In this document: piece after piece, positions 1 through 23,050 of the stretch
How the letters are laid out: the number at the start of each line of letters is the position of its first letter
Numbering within the stretch: position 1 is the stretch's first letter
DNA from: Marthasterias glacialis
Taxonomy: Eukaryota > Echinodermata > Asteroidea > Forcipulatida > Asteriidae
Assembly: GCA_911728455.2 (NCBI GenBank)
Contig: OU452219.1
Location: 14,350,397 to 14,414,396 of the forward strand
Reading direction: 5' to 3'
Length of the DNA stretch: 64,000 bases
Translations under genes and position numbers: made by a program
The notes under the pieces: model-generated
Databases searched by the model: none
What the model was told of the DNA's origin: nothing
Seen by the model: the letters and a program-made list of their open reading frames with translations, nothing else

Positions 1-200
1 TACCCCAGTCACTTGGCCATTTATTTCATCCCTTAAATCACCTCAGCTCCCTTGGGAGTATACAGCCTGTGCTGCCAAGTATGTAGCGCACCAAGACAAA
101 TAAATCACAAGAACCATCTCGGCCTTCACAGGTACCCATTTACTCCTGGGTGAAGAATAGTTATTAAGTGTCTTGCTTAAAAGGACACAAGTGTCATTTA
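1..200 (-). repeat. tRNA-derived SINE body fragment (family A)
   Basis: Reverse-oriented body of the same SINE as at 2421-2729: shared blocks include GGCCATTTATTTCAT, CTCAGCTCCCT and GAGTATACAGCC. The element is cut by the window edge and lacks the tRNA-like head on its right. Confidence 0.7.
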
Positions 201-441
201 GCCCCCTTCAAGATTGTGTGAAAAAATGTATGAAAAAACGTTTATGTTTGTTTATTTGTTAAAATTATGAAGTGGAAACACAACTACAAGAGTTCATTTA
301 AAGCTGATGATGTTGACAAACATATTCACAATTCATGTAAAACACTCTATAGTATGAGGGGAACATGAGAGAGTCAAACAAGCTGACCTCCAAAATATTA
401 CCTTAAAAAAAAAACTGTATTATATTCTTGTCTCTTATTAG

Positions 442-514
442 AATATCGGAGGAAGATGCCAAAGAAGTCCACAGAAGTGTTCGACAAGCAGCTGGCATCT
501 TCAAGTACATTCAG
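442..514 (+). CDS. BROX: BROX exon a (first visible)
   Basis: Preceded by a TTAG acceptor and followed by GTAAAT. One carried-over base, then 24 codons reading ISEEDAKEVHR...GIFKYIQ, the end of the BRO1-domain helical segment before the variable loop. Ends in phase 0. Confidence 0.9.
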
Positions 515-3500
515 GTAAATGAAACAAAATCCTGTCCATGTAAAGTTTCATATCAGTATTTGAAAGACTGAACACATGGACTTTAAAAGAGCCTTTGCCA
601 TTTTTTTCTGTGTGATCAAATGTGGTGGAGGGTAAAATGTTCAATTGTGCATTTATTTTTGCTTATTTGAAGCACCATTCTCATGGTCAAATCCAGATAT
701 ATGCTTTACATACCTTTTTGTTGAATTTGACCCCAAAGCTATCAGACAGGGTAACTTGCATTTCACATCTTACAATGGTCCATTTCTGTAGATTCAAACA
801 GTCTACATGTATTGACCCAATTCAGCTGACGTCATCACCACAGTAATTCTTTGTTGTGCCATTTTGGGAGTTAAGACTCCCCGTGTGATACTGTGTAGCG
901 ATCAGTTAAGCGACGTGCGCACATTTACACACCACATTTTTACTCGCAAAGAGGCAAACCACGTTCAGACAGTAGCCACGTGCAAGGAATCTATCTATAA
1001 AATGTTTTGCTGAAGCTCTTTCAACAGAAATCCATTTGTGTTTTATACTGTGTGATACAGAATAACATGCTGAGTAAGCTATACGAAGTACCAGGCGATG
1101 GTTCCGACCTGGATTCAAGAGTCATATCCTGCTATGAGTTACAGTGCACTGCGGAGGCGCAAGAAGGTATGAAGGCGTTATAGACAGTTGAAGAACCCCC
1201 AGAACTGAATAAGTCAATTTTCATCGTCAGTGGGAAGATGTGAAATACTGGGGGCCTTTTGTCATATGTAGGCCGGTGCTCCGGCTGTGGCTTGCACTCT
1301 GTCATCCATTTTGGAGCAGTGTGCATTTTGTACGGTGCTTCACCATCAAACGCAGCCCACAGCCAGAGCCAAAGCCCTTGGTATGCCTCAAGCTCTTTTC
1401 ACACTACTGAGCCATTCCCAGGAACTAAAACCCCCCCGGAAATTCCCGGGAATTTTAACCCCACCACCACCACCTCCTGGTTATTTCTCAATTGTTGCAA
1501 TTTTTCCAGGGAAACATGAACACTCAGTAAACTAGGGGGTTATTTGGCTTAACTGATTAACCATCAATTTCTTTTGAAAGTCGGACTTATATGTTTCTCA
1601 TCTCAATACAGCTTACTCTTTTGAGATAACCCAATAAAAGTCTACATTTTGGGGAAGTTCTTATTGAGCTCTTTTATTTTGCACTAGAATTAGTACAATA
1701 ATAGAGGGCTGATTAGAGGTCATGACCCACAAAGAAATGTTTTTGTTTTTTAATATTTGTCAAAATTCAGTGTACATGCACACTAGTAAATCACTATGCA
1801 CCTATTTATGCCAATATATACCTGTTAAATGCGCAAGCCATGTTACAGCCAATATTTTGGAATGATTTGCATAATAGCAGACAAGTTCTTCTTTATCCTC
1901 TTCCAATTCATCATCGTCTTCTTCCGATACATCCCCTTTAATTGATTGCGGACTTACATGTATCATCGTCTGAAAATAGAGCAGGATCATCTGTGTCTCA
2001 AGTAAAGGGGAAAGGGATCATATTTTCCCTGTCATGTATATTTTCTGATCATATTTTTACACCTCAAATCATGCACTTAGAGAAGCATTGATGTTTTCCT
2101 TGTTTTGAAGTAGCACTTCATATCAGACATTTTTTTTTCCCCTCTTGGTTTTGATTTCCAGTAACCCTTGCTAGAGCCATTGAATTGAAGCATAGTAACA
2201 GCCTCATCTCAGCTCTAGCGGCCGAAACCAGCAAGCTGTTTGCCAAAGCTGATGACACTCTCAAATCGCTGGAAGAAAAACTGGTCGTGAAATGGAGGAA
2301 ATACTTGCAGTTTAAGTGTGTGTTTTACATGTCATATGTAAGTGAATGTAGAGCATATGTTGTCTCAATATGATCATTCAATATAACAATTATAATAATT
2401 GTAATAATAATAATAATAATAACCAGTTTTTATATAGTGCTTTATCACAGCCCGAAGGGCGTATCAAAGCGCTTCTGACATTACTACCCCTGGTCACTGG
2501 GCCATTTATTTCATTCCTTAAACCATCTCAGCTCCCTGGGGAGTATACAGCCGGTGCTGTGAGTAACCGCGCTACAAGCTAATCATTCACATGAACCATC
2601 TCTGCCCTTACAGTAAAGTGTCTTGCGCAAGGACACAAGTGTCACAACCGGGATTCGAACCCACACTCTGCTGATCAGAAACAGCAGAGCTTGAGTCCGG
2701 TGCTCTTATCCGCTCGGCCACGACACCCCACAATTATAATAATAGTATGGATTTATTTTGCGTTTTTGCAAAGTATCCCCCTCAAAGAATATTACTCTAC
2801 TATTACCCCTGTTCACCGGGCCCTAAGCATTCCTGATACTATCTCAACTCCTTAGGAGTATGCAGCACCTTCAGCCAAATGGGCACAGAGGTTGTTAATT
2901 ATTCACATCAACAATCTCAGGGCTCGAAATTTTGGGGAAAAATCCACAAGACCTTGTGCTCAAAATTTTTACTGGACCAGAATTATTTTACAAGACAAGT
3001 TCTGTTCTTATTTTAACTAACACTGGAGATTTATCTCATTTTTCTTATGAGGTATATACTTCAATACTGAACAGAATTGAATTATATTTATCAGATTTGT
3101 AATCAACATTTAAACATAAGTTTTGTTATTATTAAAGATATTACACGGTGAGGTTTTAATTCGACTGAAAAACACAAGACCACCAGGCTTGTCTGGTCGT
3201 GAGTTTACTGGCCGGACACTAAAATCACTGGCGTCTGTGGTCGTGAGTTTACTGACCGGATGCTAAAATCACTGGCGTCTCTGGTCGTGAGTTTACTGGC
3301 CGGATGCTAAAATCACTGGCGTCTGTGGTCGTGAGTTTACTGGCCGGATGCTAAAATCACTGGCGTCAGGCCTGTGGTCCAGTGTTGATCTCGAGCCCTG
3401 ACTTAAAGCAATAGTTCATTTGAAAAAAAAATTGCAGAGATATCAACTAATCTCTGGAGCTTAGTCTACAGTTAATCTCAAGTCCTTTGGATCAAGTCTA

Positions 3501-5808
3501 AGTCAAGTCTCTGAAAGATGAGACTTAACCTTACCTTGAGTGTGAATTTCTTAACAGACCCCCCCTTGCATATGATGTCACAAGGTCAAACAGCGCCCTC
3601 ACTGAGGTCAAAAGGAAGACCTATCATTGGCTGAGAGTTGTGCGTTTCAGCTGGTTGACCTCAGTCTGTGCTGTGCAAGGGGGTCTATTGACCAGAACTC
3701 TAACCTAAATGCCAAATCCAATGAGATTGTTGTCTGTTCTACTTCCTCAGGCACACTGCTACAACGGAAACTTCTTGCTAACTAAAGACAAAGGAGGTGA
3801 TGCTGTAAGATCTCTGAAAGAAAGCTTCTCATGTAAGTATTCTACAGACAGGAGGCTGAGAATTTATTTAAAATTAAATTAAGATAATGTCATTTCAAGG
3901 TTACTTTGTAAAACCAGCAATTCACAGTACAGTCAGCCCTCTACAGTTTGCCGAGGAGAGGCCATTTTCTCAGAGCATCATTGGTAAAGGTCGTCTCGCA
4001 GTACCTGTCGCATGACTCTCATTGTTTTAGTTTCTTTCATGAAACAGCACAGCAGCAAGGATGTGTTTTTCTGTGTTTACAGCATAAGATGGTATTTTTT
4101 GTGAGGCTGGTGAATGTGTTTTACTTTCATGTCGGCCATTTAAATGTCCCAAACTGCCTGTATGATGCTGAGTTGTGGGTGTGATTGCTTTGAGTCCACT
4201 ACTTTTGGGGGAAACTTTCCTCTCCGGGGTTAACTGTAGAGGGCCCACTGTATTGTGAATTGCCCATATTGTCTCAATTCTTTCAGTTTTATTTTGTATT
4301 TAACATGTCTTTCATTGAAAAGAACATTTATTTGTTTAATTGTTCTGTTTAATAGTTCTATTTAGTTTGTAGATTGTTCCTTCATTTGATGATGAGTTTT
4401 CACAGAGTCATTATCTGTTTTGTTTACAATTCAGTGTTTCAGAAGGCAGAACTGTTAGCCAAAGAGTATGCAAAGGCTAAAGGTCCAGGCACGGTAGCCA
4501 AGCCAGAACAACATCCGTTCTTCTTACGTCTTGGGCCTATTGTACACAGGATACTGGAGAAGACTGAGAGAGAGAATTCAATGATGTAAGTTATATTTAC
4601 TTACTGTCTGACCATAGAGAAATCAAGGAGGAGTTTAAACTCTCTTACTTCAAAGGAAACATGACCACTGTCGAGAACACCCTGTGGTCATAAGCTTATT
4701 GTGTTACGACCGCTGACATAAGCATCTGCTTTGCTGTCAGCTAATTGTCTGAATTTGCTTGAATAGACTAAGTCAAGTTTTGCAGCCTGCCAAGGGCATT
4801 TCAGAACAAGCCACTTGCAGCCGCTATGGGCATTTCAGAACAAGCCACTCGTGGCCGCTATGGGCATTTCAGAACAAGCCACTTGCAGCTGCTATGGTCA
4901 TTTCAGAACGAGCCACTCGTTGCTGCTATGGGCATTTCAGAACAAGCCACTCTCAGCCGCTATGGGCATTTCAGAAAAAGCCACTCGTGGCCGCTATGGG
5001 CATTTCAGAACAAGCCACTCGCAGCTGCTATGGGCATTTCAGAACAAGCCACTCTTGGCCGCTATGGGCATTTCAGAACAAGCCACTCTTGGCCGCTATG
5101 GGCATTTCAGAACAAGCCACTTGCAGCTGCTATGAGCATTTCAGAACAAGCCACTCGTTGCTGCTATGGGCATTTCAGAACAAGCCACTCTCGGCTGCTA
5201 TTAGCATTTCAGAACAAGCCACTTGTGGCCGCTATGGGCATTTCAGAACTGCTATGGTCATTTCAGAACAAGCCACTCACGGCCTCTATTGTCTCTAACA
5301 ATGCTGCAACAACTTGACAGTTTCATCTTTGCTTTTCTCTTGGCTGCAGCTATCATGAAAAAGTACCTGAAGAACTCCCAGAGATCAACTCCAAGGAGAC
5401 GTTTGGATTGGCCAGTCCACTGGATTTTGAACTGCCCGCAAAAAGCACTGAATGGACAGCGGAAGTCTACAAAGGCTTCACCGTTGTATCAACAAAAAAG
5501 GTACTTTGTGCTATTCTTTCACAAGCGAAAAAATTCCTTGTTAACCTGTTAACAATTTAAGTGGTGCTTTTTTGTTACTGTAAGCGTAAACTTCTCACCT
5601 GCAGTATGAAGCAGAGTCATGTTACTGGGCCAAGTATTCTTCATCATGTCAACTATTATTATTACTATGAACTATAACATAAATACCCCATTTATTTTTT
5701 GTTCAGAGTCCAGATGACAAGGAGGACACTGTGAAACCGGTCAAAGAGGTACCCATCGAACCCTCTGATAAGCATCCATCAAATTCAACAGGGTGTAGCA
5801 TCTCATAA
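442..5808 (+). CDS. BROX: BROX-like BRO1-domain protein, C-terminal part (7 exons, partial)
   Basis: Seven exons at 442-514, 1061-1166, 2162-2337, 3751-3832, 4435-4585, 5350-5500 and 5707-5808 join in one frame across GT-AG introns. They encode 279 residues and a stop. Landmarks that match the vertebrate BROX family in order are EEDAKEVHR, the QCTAEAQE segment, LARAIELKH, KWRKYL, the Tyr/Asn-Gly helix pair, KEYAKAKGPG, and a Cys-terminated tail ending in CSIS. The human protein is about 411 residues, so roughly its first third lies upstream of the window. BROX is a BRO1-domain protein of the ALIX/HD-PTP/Brox group; it binds ESCRT-III CHMP proteins and associates with membranes, including the nuclear envelope. 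The C-terminal CaaX box implies prenylation. The gene runs head-to-tail with the RBBP9 locus about 2.1 kb downstream. I am confident of the family; exact exon edges rest on splice motifs and phase agreement. Confidence 0.93.
1061..1166 (+). CDS. BROX: BROX exon b
   Basis: Acceptor ATACAG and donor GTATGA. It encodes NNMLSKLYEVPGDG, then DLDSR...QCTAEAQE, equivalent to the family's DLESR...QCQAEAQE. It ends one base into the valine codon completed by the next exon. It has no ATG-initiated frame of useful length, so it is easy to miss. Confidence 0.88.
2162..2337 (+). CDS. BROX: BROX exon c
   Basis: Acceptor TTTCCAG and donor GTAAGT. Encodes the helices TLARAIELKH, ALAAETSKLFAKADDTL and VVKWRKYLQFK, ending CVFYMSY in phase 0. 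A poly(TAA) tract and a SINE begin shortly after the donor. Confidence 0.93.
2421..2729 (-). repeat. Full-length tRNA-derived SINE (family A)
   Basis: On the minus strand it begins GGGTGTCGTGGCCGAGCGG (A-box-like), then GGGTTCGAATCCCGGTT (B box), then a body ending beside a TAA microsatellite. The head resembles a class II (Leu/Ser-type, long variable arm) tRNA. It lies in the BROX intron after exon c. Confidence 0.8.
2756..2925 (-). repeat. Diverged SINE family A body
   Basis: Order of blocks matches the neighbour (TATTACCCCTGTTCACCGGG, CTCAACTCCTTAGGAGTATG, CACATCAACAATCTC) but divergence is much higher and the tRNA head is missing, indicating an older insertion beside the younger one. Confidence 0.6.
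3193..3372. repeat. 44-bp tandem repeat, 4 copies
   Basis: Unit GGTCGTGAGTTTACTGGCC + GGATGCTAAAATCACTGGCG + TCTGT, four copies with few differences, in the BROX intron before exon d. Confidence 0.85.
3751..3832 (+). CDS. BROX: BROX exon d
   Basis: Acceptor CTTCCTCAG and donor GTAAGT. Encodes AHCYNGNFLLTKDKGGDAVR and then SLKESFS, matching the family's [20 protein letters not shown] helix turn. Ends with one base of a leucine codon. Confidence 0.93.
4435..4585 (+). CDS. BROX: BROX exon e
   Basis: Acceptor ATTCAG and donor GTAAGT. Encodes LFQKAELLAKEYAKAKGPG, HPFFLRLG and LEKTERENSM, the last helix of the BRO1 fold. The downstream intron (4586-5349) holds the 34-bp minisatellite. Confidence 0.93.
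4794..5290. repeat. 34-bp minisatellite in BROX intron
   Basis: About 14 copies of a 34-bp unit beginning GGGCATTTCAGAACAAGCCA and ending in a variable GTGGCCGCTAT. One unit near 5237 is shortened. The unit has no stop codon in any of the three + frames, so long artificial reading frames cross it. Confidence 0.92.
5350..5500 (+). CDS. BROX: BROX exon f
   Basis: Acceptor GGCTGCAG and donor GTACTT. In frame it reads YHEKVPEELPEINSKETFGL, then ASPLDFELPAKSTEWT and GFTVVSTKK. A longer ATG-initiated frame across the same DNA is a shadow in the wrong phase. Confidence 0.9.
5707..5808 (+). CDS. BROX: BROX terminal exon with CaaX box
   Basis: Acceptor TTCAG. Encodes an acidic, lysine-rich tail (SPDDKEDTVKPVKEVPIEP) ending GCSIS and a TAA stop at 5806-5808. 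CSIS fits the CaaX consensus; the vertebrate protein ends CYIS. Confidence 0.92.
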   Translation, partial: SPDDKEDTVKPVKEVPIEPSDKHPSNSTGCSIS

Positions 5809-5984
5809 ATGCAGTTCAAAGATGCCCACAGAAAGGTAGTGGGCGTGGAGTGGATTGGACAGGGAGTGGGGAGGGCGGGGAGGGTGAATGTAGAATTAAA
5901 TTTTTAAATCCTGGAAGTTCTACTTCTACTTCTATTTCGTTACTCGGCAGAGTCCATATGTCCGTGTATAATGCCAAGAAGCAA

Positions 5985-6112
5985 TTTAGTTCAATGATAA
6001 GTGTCTTGCTCAAGGGCACAAGTGCCGGGACCGAGACTCGAACCCACATCGTGTTGACTCGACCATCAGAACTTGAATTCGGTGCGCTAGACCGCTCGAC
6101 CACGGCACTCCT
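5985..6112 (-). repeat. SINE family A head fragment
   Basis: Reverse-oriented tRNA-like head: GTGTCTTGCTCAAGG, CGAGACTCGAACCCACA (B box complement) and CGCTCGACCACGGCACTCC (A box complement), in the BROX 3' flank about 180 bp after the stop. Confidence 0.7.
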
Positions 6113-7256
6113 TCATTTTTCTTCAGAGGCTGAAGATCTTGTCTCAAATACAGAATGACCAGTTTTCAGCTATCTCAATTTGGGAGTTACTTTTGGTTTA
6201 TACAGATCCTTTAACTTGTAAATACAGTTTTAAGTTCCAAATACTCAAGGCGTATTTTTAGGGTTTTTTTTGTCTCATTTGTTTTACCCAAATTTTTGAT
6301 GAGAATATCAAGTATTTAAATTGTTCATTTTAAGGGTCATTGTAAAGATTTGAGGGGCTAGTAATATAGAGTTGGCATATGAATGTAATAATGATAACTA
6401 TTCAAATGTATCTCTTAATGTAGATATTGTATAACATCAAAACATAGTATATATATTAATGTAATTCTAATGATAGGCAATTATGTATGTTTAATTGTCA
6501 GACCAAGGTATCCCAAATTATGGGTTGCGACCCAAAAGAGGGTTGCGGAAAAAAATCAGGTGGTCGCCAAGCTTTGTCAGAAGCGCTTATCTATCGCAAC
6601 ACTTTTGATTACTCCATAGATTGCCTCACGATCAATCTATCATCAAAAACATGCTATTTTTAGTATCAGTAACTTAATATCTACGGAGCTTTTAAAGGGA
6701 CATAGGTGAAACAAAATGTGAAAAAAAGCTCTGTTCGAACAAAAATAAAATCTGGGTTCGACTGAAAACGATCTGCGTATGAACGAAAACAATCTGCAAT
6801 CGAACGAAAAAAATCTGCAATCGAAACAAAAATATATTTTGTTTGAACGAAAAAAAATCTTTGTTTGAAGGAAATGTAATTAGTAAAACACAAAACTGAT
6901 GGTCTCTGTTTTCTTGTAAACATAACCACATAATGTGATGCACTTTTGAAGAAAAATAAATTGTTTCTTGCCAACTTCAATGACCCTTGGTATAAATGTG
7001 AAAAAAGTTGATGAAAGGCTCAGATGCAATTTCAAAAGTTTGGTTGAATTATGTGCTTGTTGAAACTAGAAATTTAGACGACTGAACCCTTCCTCAAAAC
7101 CAACGATTCATTTATTTTAGTACAATAAATCGATCTCTCTTGTTTTTCCCCCAAACGATGCTGTATTCAGTAAAATGTTGATGGTCGACCAAAAACTGTG
7201 TCTCACAAAAATAATTGTTTCTTACAAAGTGTACATTTTTATTTACTGAAATTACC

Positions 7257-7388
7257 TTGGCCAAGTTCGCACATCGACCATTTGTCGACTAGCGACCAAT
7301 GTTAACTGGTATGGTACGCTTCCCAATGTTTTGGGTTTCTGCATTATTGGCCACTAGTCGATAAAAGGTCCTCGTTCGAACTTGGCCT
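7257..7388. mobile_element. MITE-like inverted repeat, about 130 bp
   Basis: Ends TTGGCCAAGTTCGCACATCG and (complement) TAGGCCAAGTTCGAACGAGG pair imperfectly; an inner TCGACTAG block also pairs. Its ends resemble those of the larger element at 10861-11291. Confidence 0.6.
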
Positions 7389-7924
7389 ATATATCAGCTG
7401 GAGTTAGGGAAAATTATGTTTGGTTGTTTTTATTTTGGTTTTTTTTTTTTTTTTGGGGGGGGCTCTTAAACAAATTATAAGTTATATCATTAGTGAACGA
7501 AAGTGTTATTTCAAATTATCCTGCTCTGTTTAATGGGTATACCTTAAAACAAATATTGCAACAACATTAAACTTGACAGAAACCCCAAACGTGAAATCTG
7601 TGTTTTTTTTTTAATCAAAGCTTTTATCTTGTATCTGTATCTTCTTTAAAGTCACCTAAAGCTAATGATTTCTCACCAGCGAGGAACTTTGGCTATTCTT
7701 TTCCTTGTTGCTTTTGTGGGAAGATAATTGGCTATCCTTTCATTAACATTTTTATGTGGGAAAGAAAGACCTGTTCAAAAGCAATAAGGCCTAATATCCC
7801 AGGCAGTAAAAATTATTCTGAAAAAGATTACCATATTTGATCACATGAGGGCGCAATACATCAAAACAAATAAGAAGTTGTCTATCATTGAGAAGTTTGT
7901 GTGAAAGAAAGGATCATAAAAATA

Positions 7925-17532
<9,608 letters not shown>

Positions 17533-17694
17533 AAGAACGTTCAATGTTCATCAGGTTTGACAGCAGCTTGCTTGGTGAGAGAAGCTTCGGCAAATTAAAT
17601 TGACGACTTGGATTCTGTAATGGAAGAATACCTTTATTCAAATCATCTAGTTTTCAGGAATCACACTTAGTAGCAAATCATGACATTTCATCAA

Positions 17695-17700
17695 AATAAA
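17695..17700 (+). promoter_or_regulatory. Candidate poly(A) signal, RBBP9 copy A
   Basis: First AATAAA after the copy A stop, 163 bp downstream, followed by a GT-rich stretch (TGTGATTGTATGTTTTG). Confidence 0.5.
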
Positions 17701-18980
17701 CATTAATAACGCATTGTGATTGTATGTTTTGCAATATTCTTATCTTATATGTGTTCTTGTGTTTTTCTTTATGTGTGTGTTCATGTGGGTTTACAACTGT
17801 TTTTTTTTTTTCGCACTTAACCTCATTTTTGAAGAGGGCGCTGTGAAGGTGCTGCCACAAGAGGCGTGTTGCTCCTATTTTTGTGCTGCTTTGTTTGTTG
17901 CAAACTTTCAACTGTTTGTGTTGTTAATATTGTATGAGCAGTCCCAGACCTTCCTAATTTGTTGGCTATTTTGTTTTTTGCTTGTGTAGTTTTGTCTCTC
18001 TTTCTTCGTTATTGTTAGCTGTTCTTTGTATATAAATGCTTTATGTTATTATTATAACTCATTATATTGACGGAAGTTGAGGGGGGGGGCGATATCCTCT
18101 CTCAGGCCCATCTTGGCAGGTAAAGGATTTTTTCAATTCTTCTATAACGCTGTTTTTACTAGATGTCCAAACTTCTATGTACTTATTTTCAATTATTTTT
18201 AAATTATTTTGTACATTAATGTACATATATGTTATTTTGGGGGTTTTCAAATTTATTTTTGAATTCCTGTCATGCCCTCAGGCTCCATTTCGTAAAGGGT
18301 CAAATTGCATGCGACGCTCAACAGTTGCTTGTACGCAAGTGTACTAATAGACTTTACATTGAGTACCGGTATGTATTGATTGCGCTATGCGTAAATAAGC
18401 ACCCGCTAGGTATAATTGCCGACTGGTTATAAACACTCTCAGTCATGTCTCTGTCAGCCGCTTAAACACCCCGATGTGACATGCTCTCGACCAATCAGAA
18501 TGGATAAACTGTCTGGGGTATTTATGAATACCTGTTAATACCGTTTCACATTAATACTCAAGATTTTGTTCATCAAGTAGCCTAATGTGCAAAACTTAAT
18601 AATGTCAGTCCAGTTTTCTACGTGGTAATAAAATGTATTGAATCTATTTTGGAGCTCTAGCGTTCTGTAAGTTTGCTACATGGACGAAAGATGATACACC
18701 TTCATTATGCTGCAGACATAAAGAAAGTATTTTTGTTGTCTGTATGTAGACATTTTATCTGCCTTAATTTGCTTGATGGCTCGCCAGCGATTTACTAGCA
18801 TGCATTAGCAAGTTAATAAACCTGATTGTAAATGTATTATTTAATGGTGTCACATGTAGTTTTTTTTGCAAGTTGGTTCTCCCCCACCATCACCCCAATC
18901 AGATGAAGATGTAGCTTGGCATCCACACTTCACGTCACATTTCCTCGTTAGGCCTAGTGGCACCATATAAGGCTCCAGTG

Positions 18981-18998
18981 CTCTCTCTCTCTCTCTCC
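18981..18998. repeat. (CT)n microsatellite
   Basis: Short uninterrupted CT run in the spacer between RBBP9 cassettes. Confidence 0.8.
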
Positions 18999-19659
18999 AG
19001 TCCGTGCTGTTTCTGGCCAATGGCTTGACTTCATACCAAGACTGTCGTCCAAGTTGTCCCCTTTCTTTATCTAATGAGTGCCTTCATTTTAGTGTTCAGA
19101 AAATTCTGCTTGGCCAAATAACTGGGGGTCGGGGTGGTACAAACAATGCTAATGTGTCATTTGGGTGCGTTAACAGTTTTTGACAAGGCAAATTTGTTCC
19201 AAGTTGAGCAATTTCATGTGCTTAGCAGCTGTGTGAAATTTTGGCTCATTTTCATAAAGCTGTTAAAGCCCCAGCTCAACATTGGTAAGAAGAAAAACAT
19301 AAATGTTCACAGATTTACATATACCTTACATGGTATAAAGATATTGATAGTAGACAATTTTCCTTGAAATATTTTTGCCTAAAGTGTTATCGTTTTTTAA
19401 CGTACGCTGCACACTGCTAGGGACTGGGTCCCTGCCAATTTTTGCTGAGCAAATACTTTGCCACGCAATTTTTTTTCTGCACAGCTTTATGAAAATGGTC
19501 CCTGGTCCAGCAGTCTTAATTTATGCAAAGAGCCTGGTGAAGATGGACCACGTCTCATTCCAAAAGGCAATGCTGTCAGAAAGTAAGAAGAAAGTCCACT
19601 CTGCATCTGGGTGTGTTTTCCTTGGTGTAACCCATTTTGTACGTTTCTCTTTTATCTAG

Positions 19660-22598
<2,939 letters not shown>

Positions 22599-22702
22599 AT
22601 ATGATTTTTGATCTGATGTCAGCCAGAGGATGGTGGGTCAAACAGAAACCAGTTATTTGCCTTAGTCTCGGCAGATTTCAAAGGGGTTTTCAAAGTTATG
22701 AT

Positions 22703-23050
22703 ATATTATGATAGATGTTAATTTTTGCGTCGGGGATAAAGAATACTATTTGTAATGTTTTACCCATACACCGATGTGTGTTTAGCACTGTATACTCAGT
22801 ACTTTCCCTGAGTCCTGTGAAAAAAAAATCACAGGCATTTTCCCTGGGTGGGATTCGAACCCACGACCCCCGCCATTCTAGAGCAGATGTACTGTTCCAT
22901 TAGCAGCGGGTACCGCAACCATTATGATAGATGTTAATTTTTGCATCGGGGATAAAGAATATTATTTTTTTCACAGGAATCGGGAAAGTACCGAGTATAC
23001 AGTGCTAAACACACATCGGTGTATGGGTAAAACATTACAAATAATATTAT
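22703..23050. repeat. SINE family B, opposed pair
   Basis: Left half is reverse-oriented with a tRNA-like head complement (GGGATTCGAACCCACGACC). The right half is a head-less fragment in the opposite orientation. Both share TTTTTGCRTCGGGGATAAAG and the ATACACCGATGTGTGTTTAG block or its complement. Confidence 0.75.

Larger units (their letters stand above)
5809..7924. other. Intergenic, BROX to RBBP9
   Basis: BROX 3' UTR plus RBBP9 5' flank. Apart from a SINE head and a short inverted repeat (7257-7388), I see AT-rich unique sequence with poly(T) and G runs near 7440 and no convincing exon. The RBBP9 promoter should be here, but no core element can be singled out. Confidence 0.5.
17533..19659. 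other. Spacer between RBBP9 copies
   Basis: 3' UTR of copy A followed by AT-rich DNA with a short (CT)n tract. I searched for a VPGNG-encoding first exon for copy B and saw none. No other exon or clear mobile element was recognised. Confidence 0.5.

Noticed and set aside
2640..2729. Functional minus-strand tRNA (Leu/Ser-like)
   Set aside because: The head is joined to a SINE body present several times in the window.
4759..5317. Overlapping + frames of up to 179 codons
   Set aside because: They are the 34-bp minisatellite read in three phases inside a BROX intron; repetitive peptide, no family, no splice logic.
19485..19659. Candidate first exon for RBBP9 copy B (reads KMVPGPA)
   Set aside because: The resemblance to VPGNG is slight, the frame runs to a stop at the exon 2 acceptor and lacks a donor and the WYxW helix.
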